Source of the DNA: Marinomonas ostreistagni
GTDB taxonomy: Bacteria > Pseudomonadota > Gammaproteobacteria > Pseudomonadales > Marinomonadaceae
NCBI RefSeq assembly: GCF_016461785.1
Contig: NZ_JAEMUH010000012.1
Coordinates: 62,001 to 126,000, forward strand
Direction: 5' to 3'
DNA: 64,000 nucleotides
Within the stretch, counting starts at the first letter, position 1. Each line of letters begins with the position of its first letter. This document shows, one piece after another, positions 1 to 9,705 of the stretch. The notes under the pieces were generated by a model. That model had not been told where the DNA came from, made no database searches, and saw only the letters and a program-made list of their open reading frames with translations. Both the position numbers and the translations under genes were made by a program.

Positions 1-1268
1 ATCGACATGAGCGACAGCCGAATGCTTTGGCTGTAGCTTTCGTTGTAACAGAAGAAGCGCCCGTTACTCAGAAACATGCCTCGTTCTTTGGCAGTGTTCA
101 CAAACTCATCCGTATTGACGTGCTCTGGTAGCGTCAGCCAAATGTGAAAGCTGTTGTATTGGCTTTCTAGTCGCTCTCCCTCAAGAATAGTACGAGCAAT
201 GACTTGCCTTTGTTCAGCAATTTTCTTTTGATCTTTTGCCAACTCAAAGGCGACACCTGAGCTAATCAGTTGTGCGGCAACTTCGAAAGTCATCGGTGAA
301 GCCAGCCATACCATAGAGCGGATATGAGCGGCCAACTTATCGACTTGGCTTTGTGGCGCTTTGACGAAACCAGTTCGCAACCCAGGACTAATCGCCTTTG
401 ATAAACTGCTGATATAGAAGCTTTTCTCAGGGATGAAATTCGTGATTGGAGCAATCACTTCGGTATTGAGAAAACTGTAAATGTCGTCTTCTACTAGCCA
501 TGTATGATGTCGTTGGATCACACTAGCAATGGCTTTACGTCGCTCCAGAGACAGCGTTCTAGTCGTTGGGTTTTGGTGTGATGGCACAATCACCACCAAG
601 CTGGGTTGATGTTGCGCGCAGACAGCTTGTAAGTGACTAGGTGACATTCCTTGTTCGTCTAGTTCTACGCCAACCGCTGTGCGTCCAAGCATGTTGATGA
701 TCGATAAGATACCAGGGTAGGTTTGTGCTTCTACGGCAATACTGTCACCCGGCTTGGAATAAAGCTCAATCAGTGTCGATAACGCATGCTGTGCACCATT
801 GGTTAGTAAGACATGTTCTGCTGAGCGGATTTGCAAACCACTGGATTGTTGTAACCACTTCATACCTGCTTGCTTATGGGCGCTGCAGCCCGTATTTTCA
901 ATGTAACCAAAGAGTTCTGGCTTTAATGCTTCGCGGAAGCATTGACTCATCGCATTGTGTATCTGCTCCATTGCGCTGCCCAAGCACGGTTGGAGAATCG
1001 AAAAATTCCATTCATCTTCGACCAGTTGCGACTGTATTGCCTGTTTCAGTGTCGAGCGGCTTTTGACAAAGCTACCACGGCCGACAAATGACTCGATATG
1101 TCCCTGCTCTGCAAGGTATGAGTAAGCCTTCGCGACGGTGACTGCGGTGGTGCTGTATTCTTCTGCGAGTGCCCGATGGGCAGGAAGTTTATGCCCTTCA
1201 TGGTAGTGACCTATGTCAATTTGATGAATGATGGCATCTGCAATTTCCAGATACTTAGCCTTTGCCAT
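1..1268 (-). CDS. MocR/PdxR-type GntR regulator with aminotransferase-like domain (3' end outside window)
   Basis: About 422 residues are visible and the C-terminus runs off the left edge. The N-terminus is a GntR winged helix (LPAHRALAEEYSTTAVTVAKAY, roughly residues 30-50). A fold-type I aminotransferase domain follows, with EHVLLTNGAQHAL, the TYPGI segment, IVPSHQNPT and the PLP-lysine motif SSLSKAISPGLRTGF. Proteins of this class use bound PLP as effector or sensor and often control a divergent gene. It is divergent from the dehydrogenase at 1432, and the shared 163-bp gap holds a palindrome and a direct repeat. Its effector cannot be told from sequence. The start is the ATG at 1268; no better upstream start is seen. 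Confidence 0.88.
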   Translation of the reverse strand, partial: MAKAKYLEIADAIIHQIDIGHYHEGHKLPAHRALAEEYSTTAVTVAKAYSYLAEQGHIESFVGRGSFVKSRSTLKQAIQSQLVEDEWNFSILQPCLGSAMEQIHNAMSQCFREALKPELFGYIENTGCSAHKQAGMKWLQQSSGLQIRSAEHVLLTNGAQHALSTLIELYSKPGDSIAVEAQTYPGILSIINMLGRTAVGVELDEQGMSPSHLQAVCAQHQPSLVVIVPSHQNPTTRTLSLERRKAIASVIQRHHTWLVEDDIYSFLNTEVIAPITNFIPEKSFYISSLSKAISPGLRTGFVKAPQSQVDKLAAHIRSMVWLASPMTFEVAAQLISSGVAFELAKDQKKIAEQRQVIARTILEGERLESQYNSFHIWLTLPEHVNTDEFVNTAKERGMFLSNGRFFCYNESYSQSIRLSLMS

Positions 1269-1363
1269 AAAAGCTCCACAGAGTTAAAGATGAGTGTGAT
1301 CATAATAAAGCAATGATGTGAACTAGGCTTTAGGTCGAGATAAAATTTTTCAAAAAACTAAAT

Positions 1364-1400
1364 TGACATATGTCATTTAATTGAATTAACCTTTGTCATT
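1364..1400. promoter_or_regulatory. Palindrome and TGTCATT direct repeat, candidate MocR operator
   Basis: TGACATATGTCA (1364-1375) is a perfect 12-bp palindrome. Its right half, TGTCATT (1371-1377), recurs at 1394-1400, 23 bp or about two helical turns away. Direct-repeat half-sites are typical of MocR regulators. Assigning this to the adjacent regulator is inference. Confidence 0.4.
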
Positions 1401-1431
1401 ATCAACGTGATATTTAGTAAAGGAGTCCACT

Positions 1432-2304
1432 ATGAGCAAACAGCAGGTCGCATTTTTAGGATTAGGAGTGATGGGATTCCCCATGGCGGGCCACTTGGCA
1501 AAGGCTGGATACAATGTGACGGTTTATAATCGTACTTTCAGCAAAGCAGAACGTTGGACAGAAGAGTACAACGGTCATGCTGCTAAGACTCCTGCGGAAG
1601 CCGTCCATAATGCTGACATTGTCTGTATTTGTGTGGGCAATGATAATGATGTTCGAAGTGTCGTATTGGGCGACGATGGTGTTTTAGCCGGAGTAAAAGC
1701 TAATGCTATTGTCATCGACCATACGACGACCTCTGCAGTATTGGCAGAAGAGCTAGACAAAGCGTGTGAAACCGCAGGCGTTCATTTCATGGATGCACCT
1801 GTTTCGGGTGGACAGGCTGGTGCTGAAAACGGCGTATTGACAGCCATGTGTGGTGCTCAGGCAGCTGTTTTTGATACAGCGGCTCCAGTTATCAGCAGTT
1901 ATGCGCAAAAAGTTGAGCGCATGGGGCCGGTTGGTCAAGGGCAGCGTTGTAAAATGGTTAACCAAATTTGCATTGCTGGGATTTTAAATGGCTTAAGCGA
2001 AGCCCTAGCGGTGGCTCAGAAAGCCGATTTGGATATCAGGAAAGTAGTGGATACATTGCAGCATGGCGCAGCAGGCTCGTGGCAAATGGTTAACCGCATG
2101 GAAACCATGGCCAAAGATGAGTTTGATTTTGGTTTTGCCATTGATTGGATGCGTAAAGACTTGGGGATTTGTTTGGATCAAGCGGCCCGTTATGGCCTTG
2201 ATCTGAAAATGGTGAAAGAGGTGGATCAGCACTACGCTTCTTTACAACAAGAAGGCTTGGGTCGAATGGACACCTCTGTATTGGTTAAAGCCATCATTAA
2301 GTAA
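1432..2304 (+). CDS. NAD(P)-dependent beta-hydroxyacid dehydrogenase (3-hydroxyisobutyrate / tartronate semialdehyde reductase family)
   Basis: A 290-residue protein of normal family length. The Rossmann motif GLGVMGFPMA lies at residues 10-19, and NRT after the second beta strand suggests NADPH preference. The substrate motif DAPVSGGQAGAENG is near residue 121, and the catalytic lysine sits in CKMVNQ near residue 174. Family members reduce tartronate semialdehyde, succinate semialdehyde or glyoxylate, or oxidise 3-hydroxyisobutyrate; the exact substrate is not readable here. The start ATG has an AAAGGAG ribosome site. It is divergent from the MocR-type regulator, which probably controls it, and is followed by a good terminator, so it is monocistronic. 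Confidence 0.88.
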   Translation: MSKQQVAFLGLGVMGFPMAGHLAKAGYNVTVYNRTFSKAERWTEEYNGHAAKTPAEAVHNADIVCICVGNDNDVRSVVLGDDGVLAGVKANAIVIDHTTTSAVLAEELDKACETAGVHFMDAPVSGGQAGAENGVLTAMCGAQAAVFDTAAPVISSYAQKVERMGPVGQGQRCKMVNQICIAGILNGLSEALAVAQKADLDIRKVVDTLQHGAAGSWQMVNRMETMAKDEFDFGFAIDWMRKDLGICLDQAARYGLDLKMVKEVDQHYASLQQEGLGRMDTSVLVKAIIK

Positions 2305-2307
2305 AAG

Positions 2308-2340
2308 AAAAGCGGTGTGGGATGTCCTACACCGCTTTTT
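2308..2340 (+). terminator. Rho-independent terminator after the beta-hydroxyacid dehydrogenase
   Basis: The stem AAAGCGGTGT / ACACCGCTTT has a short loop and ends in a T run, 4 nt after the stop codon. Confidence 0.85.
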
Positions 2341-2404
2341 GGTTGCCCCTTCCATTCCTACCTGTCGGAGCAACGAACCTGGTATCCTGCTTAAGTCGAT
2401 GGAT

Positions 2405-3421
2405 TTAAGCCTTGAGCGCGACTAAATCGTCGTAAAGCGCTTTGGGGATTTCCACTGCGTCACGTTCCGTGTTAAACGCCTGTGCGGCTTGGCGACGCTG
2501 AGAAGGTAGACGTGCCCCTTGGTCGATGACGTCCGCAAATAAGCGTTCCGCTCGGTCATTGTTTTCGGCCACTCGACCGCCACTCAATAAATATGGATCG
2601 AAGGCAAGGATGATTTCACCATGATAAGGTGCTTCTGGTTTGCCGCCAGCAGCTTCCATACTTTCTTTGCTGGTGAGGTCATCGATCAATGGGCCAGCCA
2701 TCAATTCAATCATCAGTGAAAGCGCAGAGCCTTTATGGCCACCAAAGGTCAACATGGCACCGTCCATTGCAGCCTCGGCATCGGTGGTTGGTTGTCCGTC
2801 TTTATCTATTGCGACACCTTCTGGTAATGGCTTACCGGCGCGTCGATATAACTCAATTTCACCTCGTGCGAACTGACTGGTAGCAAAATCGAATGTAAAC
2901 GGTGCTTTACCTTGGCGTGGCCAACTGAATGCAAACGGATTTGTACCCAATAAGCCGCGTGTGCCGCCAGCTGGAGCCACCCAAGCGTGACTTGGCAGCA
3001 TGGCCATGCCGGCTAAGCCTGCTGCGGAGAGCATTTCCACTTCGGGCCAAAGCGCAGAAAAGTGGAAGCAGCGATTGATGGCCAGAGCTGCGACGCCGTT
3101 TTTCTTCGCTTTTTCAATCAACATAGGCATCGCGGCTTTCATTGCCAGTAATGAAATTGCGTCATTCGCGTCGGCTCGAACCACTGCGGGGCCAGCATCG
3201 GTAATGGTCGGTTCTGCTGTACCGCTGGCACGTCCGGAACGAATGCTTTCTATACACATAAATAAACGATACAAACCGTGGGAATGACAATCGCCAAGTT
3301 GGTTCGTGTAGATGATGTCGGTAATGGCTTGAGCATGAGCTTCATTGAAGCCATTGCTGGTTAGTACAGACTCACTTAGCTTGCGTACTTCCGCCAAGCT
3401 AAGGGTAATGTTCTCGCTCAT
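2405..3421 (-). CDS. Ldh2-family oxidoreductase, likely delta-1-pyrroline-2-carboxylate reductase
   Basis: About 338 residues of the malate/L-lactate dehydrogenase-like (Ldh2/DpkA) fold, which reduces cyclic imines such as pyrroline-2-carboxylate or 2-oxoacids with NAD(P)H. The family's GDCHSHGL histidine motif is near the N-terminus, and HAWVAPAGG and GGHKGSALSLMIE are also seen. I take the ATG at 3421 because GGAG lies 5 nt before it; the in-frame GTG at 3439 has no comparable site. It is last in the hydroxyproline operon. That context favours pyrroline-2-carboxylate reduction over lactate or malate oxidation, but this rests on neighbours. Confidence 0.8.
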   Translation of the reverse strand: MSENITLSLAEVRKLSESVLTSNGFNEAHAQAITDIIYTNQLGDCHSHGLYRLFMCIESIRSGRASGTAEPTITDAGPAVVRADANDAISLLAMKAAMPMLIEKAKKNGVAALAINRCFHFSALWPEVEMLSAAGLAGMAMLPSHAWVAPAGGTRGLLGTNPFAFSWPRQGKAPFTFDFATSQFARGEIELYRRAGKPLPEGVAIDKDGQPTTDAEAAMDGAMLTFGGHKGSALSLMIELMAGPLIDDLTSKESMEAAGGKPEAPYHGEIILAFDPYLLSGGRVAENNDRAERLFADVIDQGARLPSQRRQAAQAFNTERDAVEIPKALYDDLVALKA

Positions 3422-3474
3422 GGAATCTCCGTCCGTCACAGGGTGTTGTTATAGGATTAAAGCATACTACGTAT

Positions 3475-3488
3475 ACTGGATACAAAGT
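3475..3488. promoter_or_regulatory. GGATACAAA motif inside the hydroxyproline operon
   Basis: ACTGGATACAAAGT lies between the oxidase and reductase genes. Its GGATACAAA core recurs in the operon's upstream region at 6721-6734. It resembles GntR/FCD-type operators (TTGTATACAA class). Functional meaning is inferred. Confidence 0.3.
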
Positions 3489-4742
3489 TTACGAAAAGCG
3501 TTGTGCGGAGTACGCAGACATCGAAATACTGGGATTTTGTCCCATGGCTAAGTCGTAAACCAATTCTGCGGTGCCTGCTGCTTGAGTCAGGCCCAAATGC
3601 CCATGGCCAAAAGCATAGATAACCCTCGAACAGTCTTTGGCGAAGCCGATCACTGGCAAGCTGTCTGGCATTGAGGGACGAAAGCCCATCCATTGTTCGC
3701 CCTGCTCTGTTTTGAGCCCTGGCAAAAATTTCGCCGCTTTATCCAGTAGGACCTTAGAACGTTGGTAATTGGGCGAGAGAGAGAGTCCACCTAACTCCAC
3801 TGCCCCACCAATACGGACACCGTCTCCTGCTTTGGTCACCACAAAGCCATGATTACTAAAGGTAATGTGGGTCTTCAGCTCAAAAGCACCCGCTGGCAAA
3901 GTTGTGTTGTACCCTCTTTCTGTATCAAGGGGCACATTGTCACCTAATTGCGAAGCGAGTTGCTTTGACCAAGCGCCCGCAGCGACCACCAGTTGATGTC
4001 CTTGGAAGCAGTGGCCTTCGGTAAATACCACTACGTGATCGGTTTGAGGTGCGATGGCGTTAACCTTATGACACTGGATCTCACCACCTTTCTCTTTAAA
4101 AGCGTTAGCAAGATGCTCGGTCCAAGTTTTTGGATGGACAACGTTTTTCCACTCTGGGGTAAAACCCGCATGAGTAAAGCGTGGATCAATGCCGGGTTGA
4201 ATCTTGGCGATGGCTTCTGGGCTCTCGAGTAGCTCAAATTTGACACCATGAGCCTTGCGCGTTTGCCAGCTTGGCCAAGCGGCTTGAAACTCGGCTGCGC
4301 CTTCATATAGCTGTAGCTGGCCTTCTCTGCGAATGAGGTGTTCCCCATCAACCGCTTTAATTTGACGTTCTAAGGCGGCTTTTGACAGTTCCATCAAGTC
4401 GGCTTGGGCTTTGAGCGCCGCGGCATAACGGTCCTTCCAGCTAGCACGCCAAAAATGCAGCATCCAAGGTAAGATTTTAAAAGCATAGGCTGGGCGAATC
4501 GACAAAGGCCCAAGTGGGTCGAGTAACCATTTTGGGGCTTTGCGCATAATCCCCGGTGTCGCTAATGGAATGACATCGGCAAAGGCAAACGCACCTGCAT
4601 TGCCTGCGGAGGTTTCAGCGGCGACACCTTTGCTGTCTAACACCAGAACTCGCTTGCCTTCTTGTTGTAATTTTAACGCACTACTAATGCCGATAATGCC
4701 GGCACCAATGACGATCACGTCATACATAGGAAAATCACTCAC
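3489..4742 (-). CDS. FAD-dependent D-amino acid dehydrogenase/oxidase (DadA-like), probable cis-4-hydroxy-D-proline dehydrogenase
   Basis: About 417 residues of the DAO/DadA family. The N-terminal dinucleotide motif VIVIGAGIIGISSAL is followed by ETSAGNAGAF, and the C-terminal FAD contact is YAFGHGHLGLTQAAGT. In hydroxyproline catabolism this enzyme oxidises cis-4-hydroxy-D-proline, made by the epimerase, to pyrroline-4-hydroxy-2-carboxylate. The start is taken as the GTG at 4742, with GAGG 6 nt upstream; a TTG at 4754 and an ATG at 4727 are possible alternatives. It lies 51 nt after the epimerase gene in the same operon. Specificity within the DadA family is inferred from the operon. Confidence 0.85.
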   Translation of the reverse strand: MSDFPMYDVIVIGAGIIGISSALKLQQEGKRVLVLDSKGVAAETSAGNAGAFAFADVIPLATPGIMRKAPKWLLDPLGPLSIRPAYAFKILPWMLHFWRASWKDRYAAALKAQADLMELSKAALERQIKAVDGEHLIRREGQLQLYEGAAEFQAAWPSWQTRKAHGVKFELLESPEAIAKIQPGIDPRFTHAGFTPEWKNVVHPKTWTEHLANAFKEKGGEIQCHKVNAIAPQTDHVVVFTEGHCFQGHQLVVAAGAWSKQLASQLGDNVPLDTERGYNTTLPAGAFELKTHITFSNHGFVVTKAGDGVRIGGAVELGGLSLSPNYQRSKVLLDKAAKFLPGLKTEQGEQWMGFRPSMPDSLPVIGFAKDCSRVIYAFGHGHLGLTQAAGTAELVYDLAMGQNPSISMSAYSAQRFS

Positions 4743-4793
4743 AGCCCACCTCAACGAGAAAAATCCGATATAAAAACGATTAACCGCGTGCCA

Positions 4794-5738
4794 TCACACG
4801 GTTAATGTCACTCCATGGCGCAGTGGATCGGTGGGGTTCACGACCATTTTCGCCTCACGAGTAATAAACGCTTGGCCAGTGATGGAAGGGATAATACCGC
4901 CCACTTTGCTGCCTGGTTGGTAACATAAGGTGTAGCCACTGCCAATGGTGCTTTCTTGGTAAATTTCCTCGCCAGGCGCTAAACGGTTATCGGCCGCCAA
5001 ACAGGACAAGCGCGCTGAACTACCCGTACCACAAGGCGAGCGGTCATAGGCATCATCTGGACACAATACGAAGTTACGGGTGTGACCCTTATCCGTTAAC
5101 GCCGGTCCATAGAACACAATATGGTCAATAATGCCGCCATGTTCCCCTTCGATGCCGTTGGCATAGATGGTTTCACGAACTTTGATACCGACTTCTGTGA
5201 GGGTGCGGATATTGTTGGGCAGAACAGGGGTTGGACTGTCATCGACAATAAAGAACCAGTTGCCACCGTAGGCAATGTCCCCTACTACTTTTCCCACGCC
5301 TTCTACCTCCAGCTCGATGCCTTTCTTAAAGCGGTAACTTTCGATGTTTTGCACAGTAACGGTGTTTTTGTCGCTTAACGTGACTTCGACAATGCCTACT
5401 GGCGTCTCGATCTTGTGGGTGCCGACACCGATCTTGCCAATATGAGCTAGCGTTGCGGCTAGGCCAATGGTGCCGTGACCACACATACCAATAACGGCCG
5501 CGGCATCAAAGTAAATCACGCCGGTGACACAGCTCGGATCGGTAGGCTCTACCAATAGCGCGCCAACCATGGCTTCTTGTCCGTAGGGCTCTACTACTAA
5601 GGAACGGTAAAAATCCTTATGTTCTGTTGCAAGACGTTTCGCCCGATCAGACAAAGGCCCTGATCCAAGATCAGGGCCTCCTTCTAAAATAACTCGGGTC
5701 GGTTCACCTTCTGTATGGCTATCGACAACTGTTAGCAT
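4794..5738 (-). CDS. 4-hydroxyproline 2-epimerase (proline racemase family)
   Basis: 314 residues. Both catalytic cysteines are present: C86 in MCGHGT and C236 in DRSPCGTGSS. Trans-3-hydroxyproline dehydratases of this family lack the second cysteine, so this looks like a true two-base epimerase. It would convert trans-4-hydroxy-L-proline to cis-4-hydroxy-D-proline, the first catabolic step. The N-terminal VVDSHTEGEPTRV is the usual substrate-binding loop. Its start overlaps the end of the deaminase gene by 7 nt, indicating translational coupling. Racemisation of proline itself is less likely given the neighbours. Confidence 0.9.
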   Translation of the reverse strand: MLTVVDSHTEGEPTRVILEGGPDLGSGPLSDRAKRLATEHKDFYRSLVVEPYGQEAMVGALLVEPTDPSCVTGVIYFDAAAVIGMCGHGTIGLAATLAHIGKIGVGTHKIETPVGIVEVTLSDKNTVTVQNIESYRFKKGIELEVEGVGKVVGDIAYGGNWFFIVDDSPTPVLPNNIRTLTEVGIKVRETIYANGIEGEHGGIIDHIVFYGPALTDKGHTRNFVLCPDDAYDRSPCGTGSSARLSCLAADNRLAPGEEIYQESTIGSGYTLCYQPGSKVGGIIPSITGQAFITREAKMVVNPTDPLRHGVTLTV

Positions 5739-6688
5739 TCAGCGATCACTCCACCTTGTTTAGACCAATCGGCAAACCAAGCTTTGAACAGCGAGTACTG
5801 TTGCTCACAGTAGTGACGCTGAGCATCGTTCAGTTCATCCGTTTCGTTGAAGTGTAAGCGATACTCTTCTTCACCGTTTAGCACAAGTAGATATTTGAAG
5901 AACAACACCAATTCAGGGCCTTCGTCGAAGCTTGCTAATACGCTGAATGCTTCTTCTAATTCCTTCGCGCGAACACGAGCTTCAGCGTTGCCTTTTGCTG
6001 CTAGGCGAGAAAGATTTGCCAGTAGCAACACCTCTTTTGGTAATGCCGTACCGATACCCGTGATAGCACCCACCGCACCACAGTTAACGAAACCATGGAA
6101 CACGGCCGTATCCACACCCACCATCAACAAGACTTCATCGTCTTTCGAGGTAATGTTTTCTGCTGCGTAACGCAAATCTGCGTCGCCACCAAATTCCTTG
6201 AAACCGATGAGGTTTGGATGCTCAGAACGAAGGCTGAAGAATAGGTCTGCGCGTGTTGCAAAGCCGTATACTGGGCTGTTGTAAATAATGGCTGGCACAT
6301 CTGGCGCGGCGTCTAGGATCGCTTTGAAGTGATGACGTTGAGCTGCAATCACGGAACCGCGAGACAATACGCGAGGAATCACCATCAAGCCGGCTGCGCC
6401 TACTTTCTGAGCATGTGCAGCATGCGCCACGGCAGATTTCGTGTTGATCGCCCCTGTACCCACAACTACTGGAATGCCTGCTTTGACTAGACGCTCCACT
6501 CCTTCCATACGCTCTTCATCAGTCAATAGAGGCCAATCCCCCATGGAGCCGCAGTAAACAACGGCTGACATACCCGCAGCGATCATTTCATGACCTTTTT
6601 TAACCAATGCATCGTAATCTGGTGTGCGGTCTGCTTTGCAAGGTGTCATTAGAGCTGGCATTACGCCATTGAATACGTCTTTGTTCAT
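5732..6688 (-). CDS. DapA/NAL-family lyase, probable 1-pyrroline-4-hydroxy-2-carboxylate deaminase
   Basis: 318 residues with the class I aldolase signature: Tyr136 in IIYNSP and the Schiff-base Lys164 in IGFKEFGG. Dihydrodipicolinate synthase homologues in hydroxyproline operons deaminate pyrroline-4-hydroxy-2-carboxylate to alpha-ketoglutarate semialdehyde, and I assign that role from context. The start has GAGG upstream. It is first in a four-gene operon (deaminase, epimerase, oxidase, Ldh2 reductase). No dedicated alpha-ketoglutarate semialdehyde dehydrogenase lies in the operon; the aldehyde dehydrogenase at 27.6 kb is PuuC-like. Confidence 0.87.
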   Translation of the reverse strand: MNKDVFNGVMPALMTPCKADRTPDYDALVKKGHEMIAAGMSAVVYCGSMGDWPLLTDEERMEGVERLVKAGIPVVVGTGAINTKSAVAHAAHAQKVGAAGLMVIPRVLSRGSVIAAQRHHFKAILDAAPDVPAIIYNSPVYGFATRADLFFSLRSEHPNLIGFKEFGGDADLRYAAENITSKDDEVLLMVGVDTAVFHGFVNCGAVGAITGIGTALPKEVLLLANLSRLAAKGNAEARVRAKELEEAFSVLASFDEGPELVLFFKYLLVLNGEEEYRLHFNETDELNDAQRHYCEQQYSLFKAWFADWSKQGGVIAEC

Positions 6689-6720
6689 GGAGGCATCCTC
6701 AAGGGAAAAGTAATTATGTA

Positions 6721-6734
6721 TTTTGTATCCAAAA
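6721..6734. promoter_or_regulatory. TTTTGTATCCAAAA symmetrical motif upstream of the hydroxyproline operon
   Basis: A TTTTG-N4-CAAAA inverted repeat lies about 33 bp before the first gene of the operon, in the position of a repressor operator. The same GGATACAAA core recurs at 3479-3487. It resembles FCD-type GntR operators rather than TetR ones, so the regulator may not be the neighbouring TetR protein. Confidence 0.4.
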
Positions 6735-6948
6735 TTACGCTTCAGTCATATCAGAGTCAATAATGTTGTCCGAAAAAATTAAAAATAGGCAAAGTTGAGT
6801 AACAAGGTCGTCTTTTAAATGGGGTATTTATCTGTAGGAAAGTCTGAAAAATTAATCATTTAGCCTAGAAAGTAGGATTATTTCTCTATCTTCTGATAGG
6901 GTTTTAATGGTTAAAAAATGATTAAGCACAGCATAAGGAGCGAGTGAA

Positions 6949-8567
<1,619 letters not shown>

Positions 8568-8610
8568 AGGGTTTTACTAAGTAATATTATTCTGAGTTAG
8601 AGGTTCTAAA

Positions 8611-9411
8611 GTGCAACAGCTTGCGGTTATTGGTAATCCAATCGAACACAGTAAATCCCCAGAAATCCATCATGCGTTTGCTGAGCAGCTGGGGCTGGCG
8701 GTGAACTATCGTAAAATCTTGGGCGATTTAGAAGGCTTTGAGCAGCAAGTGCGTGACTTCTTTGCCGACGGTGGGGTGGGCATGAACGTCACCGTTCCTT
8801 TCAAGCAGCGTGCCTTTGATATGTGCGAAAAGCTGAGCAAGCGCGCTGAGCAGGCCGGCGCCGTGAATACCCTGATGATGGGTAAAAATGGCGAACTCTA
8901 CGGTGATAACACGGATGGCGCAGGTATGGTACGCGACATCGTCAAAGTGCTTGAACAACCACTGAAAGACAAACGCATTTTGGTAATCGGTGCCGGTGGG
9001 GCTGTGCGCGGCGTGTTAGGTCCAGTGATGGCACAAAACCCTGATGTCGTAGTGATTGCGAACCGAACGGTCGCGAAAGCCGAAGAACTGGCACAGCTTT
9101 TCAACTGCGACTTTTCAAGCTTTGATGACCTAAAAGGACCTTTCGATATTATTATCAATGGTTCTTCTGCCAGCCTTGGCGGCGAGCTTCCTCCTTTGCA
9201 AGATAGCCTCGTGAACGATAAAACTTGGGTCTACGACATGGTCTATGGCGCGGAACCAACCGTATTTATGCAGTGGGCCTTTGCTCGTGGTGCACAAGGT
9301 GCCGACGGTTTAGGAATGTTGGTTGGCCAAGCGGCGGAAGCCTTCTTTATGTGGCTGCACCAGCGCCCAGCTCAAGCACCAGTGATTGAAAAGCTTCGTG
9401 CTGAGATGTAA
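8611..9411 (+). CDS. aroE: Shikimate dehydrogenase
   Basis: 266 residues. Shikimate-binding SKSPEIH is at the N-terminus, catalytic Lys65 is in NVTVPFKQRA, Asp102 is in DNTDGAG, the NADP loop is GAGGAVRG, and the NRT adenine-ribose motif follows. It reduces 3-dehydroshikimate to shikimate with NADPH in aromatic amino acid synthesis. The start codon is GTG with AGAGG upstream. It sits directly downstream of hemF and is probably co-transcribed. Nothing is unusual in the sequence. Confidence 0.96.
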   Translation: MQQLAVIGNPIEHSKSPEIHHAFAEQLGLAVNYRKILGDLEGFEQQVRDFFADGGVGMNVTVPFKQRAFDMCEKLSKRAEQAGAVNTLMMGKNGELYGDNTDGAGMVRDIVKVLEQPLKDKRILVIGAGGAVRGVLGPVMAQNPDVVVIANRTVAKAEELAQLFNCDFSSFDDLKGPFDIIINGSSASLGGELPPLQDSLVNDKTWVYDMVYGAEPTVFMQWAFARGAQGADGLGMLVGQAAEAFFMWLHQRPAQAPVIEKLRAEM

Positions 9412-9412
9412 G

Positions 9413-9656
9413 GCAGTCGGCTGACTTTTAGATCACAAACTCTCTTTGTACTGACTGAACGGCACATCCATGTGCCCATCAGTCAGAGCCGTCATCCTGA
9501 CGACTGTGCTCAGATGAGTTTATGATCTTATCTCAGCATTGCTTATAACACTGCTCGAACCAATAAAATGCTTTTTGGCTTAAGCAATCAATCGTAGAGC
9601 CGCCGTCAGGATGACGGCATCGGCTAATCAGCACAGGGATGTGCTGTTGAGCCGAC
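9413..9656. repeat. Nested palindromic intergenic element
   Basis: About 240 non-coding bases with ordered symmetry. Outer arms GTCGGCT (9416-9422) and AGCCGAC (9650-9656) pair. A hairpin GGCACAT/ATGTGCC is at 9461-9476. Inner arms CCGTCATCCTGACG (9489-9502) and CGTCAGGATGACGG (9604-9617) are perfect reverse complements, and each is itself a short hairpin. Another hairpin, CAGCACA/TGTGCTG, is at 9629-9646. This could be a MITE-like repeat or a pair of inverted REP units. No gene is seen inside. Confidence 0.6.
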
Positions 9657-9705
9657 TCGTAGATGATTGTTAAGACAGAGTGCAAAAGTCATTCTCGGAG
9701 GTACT

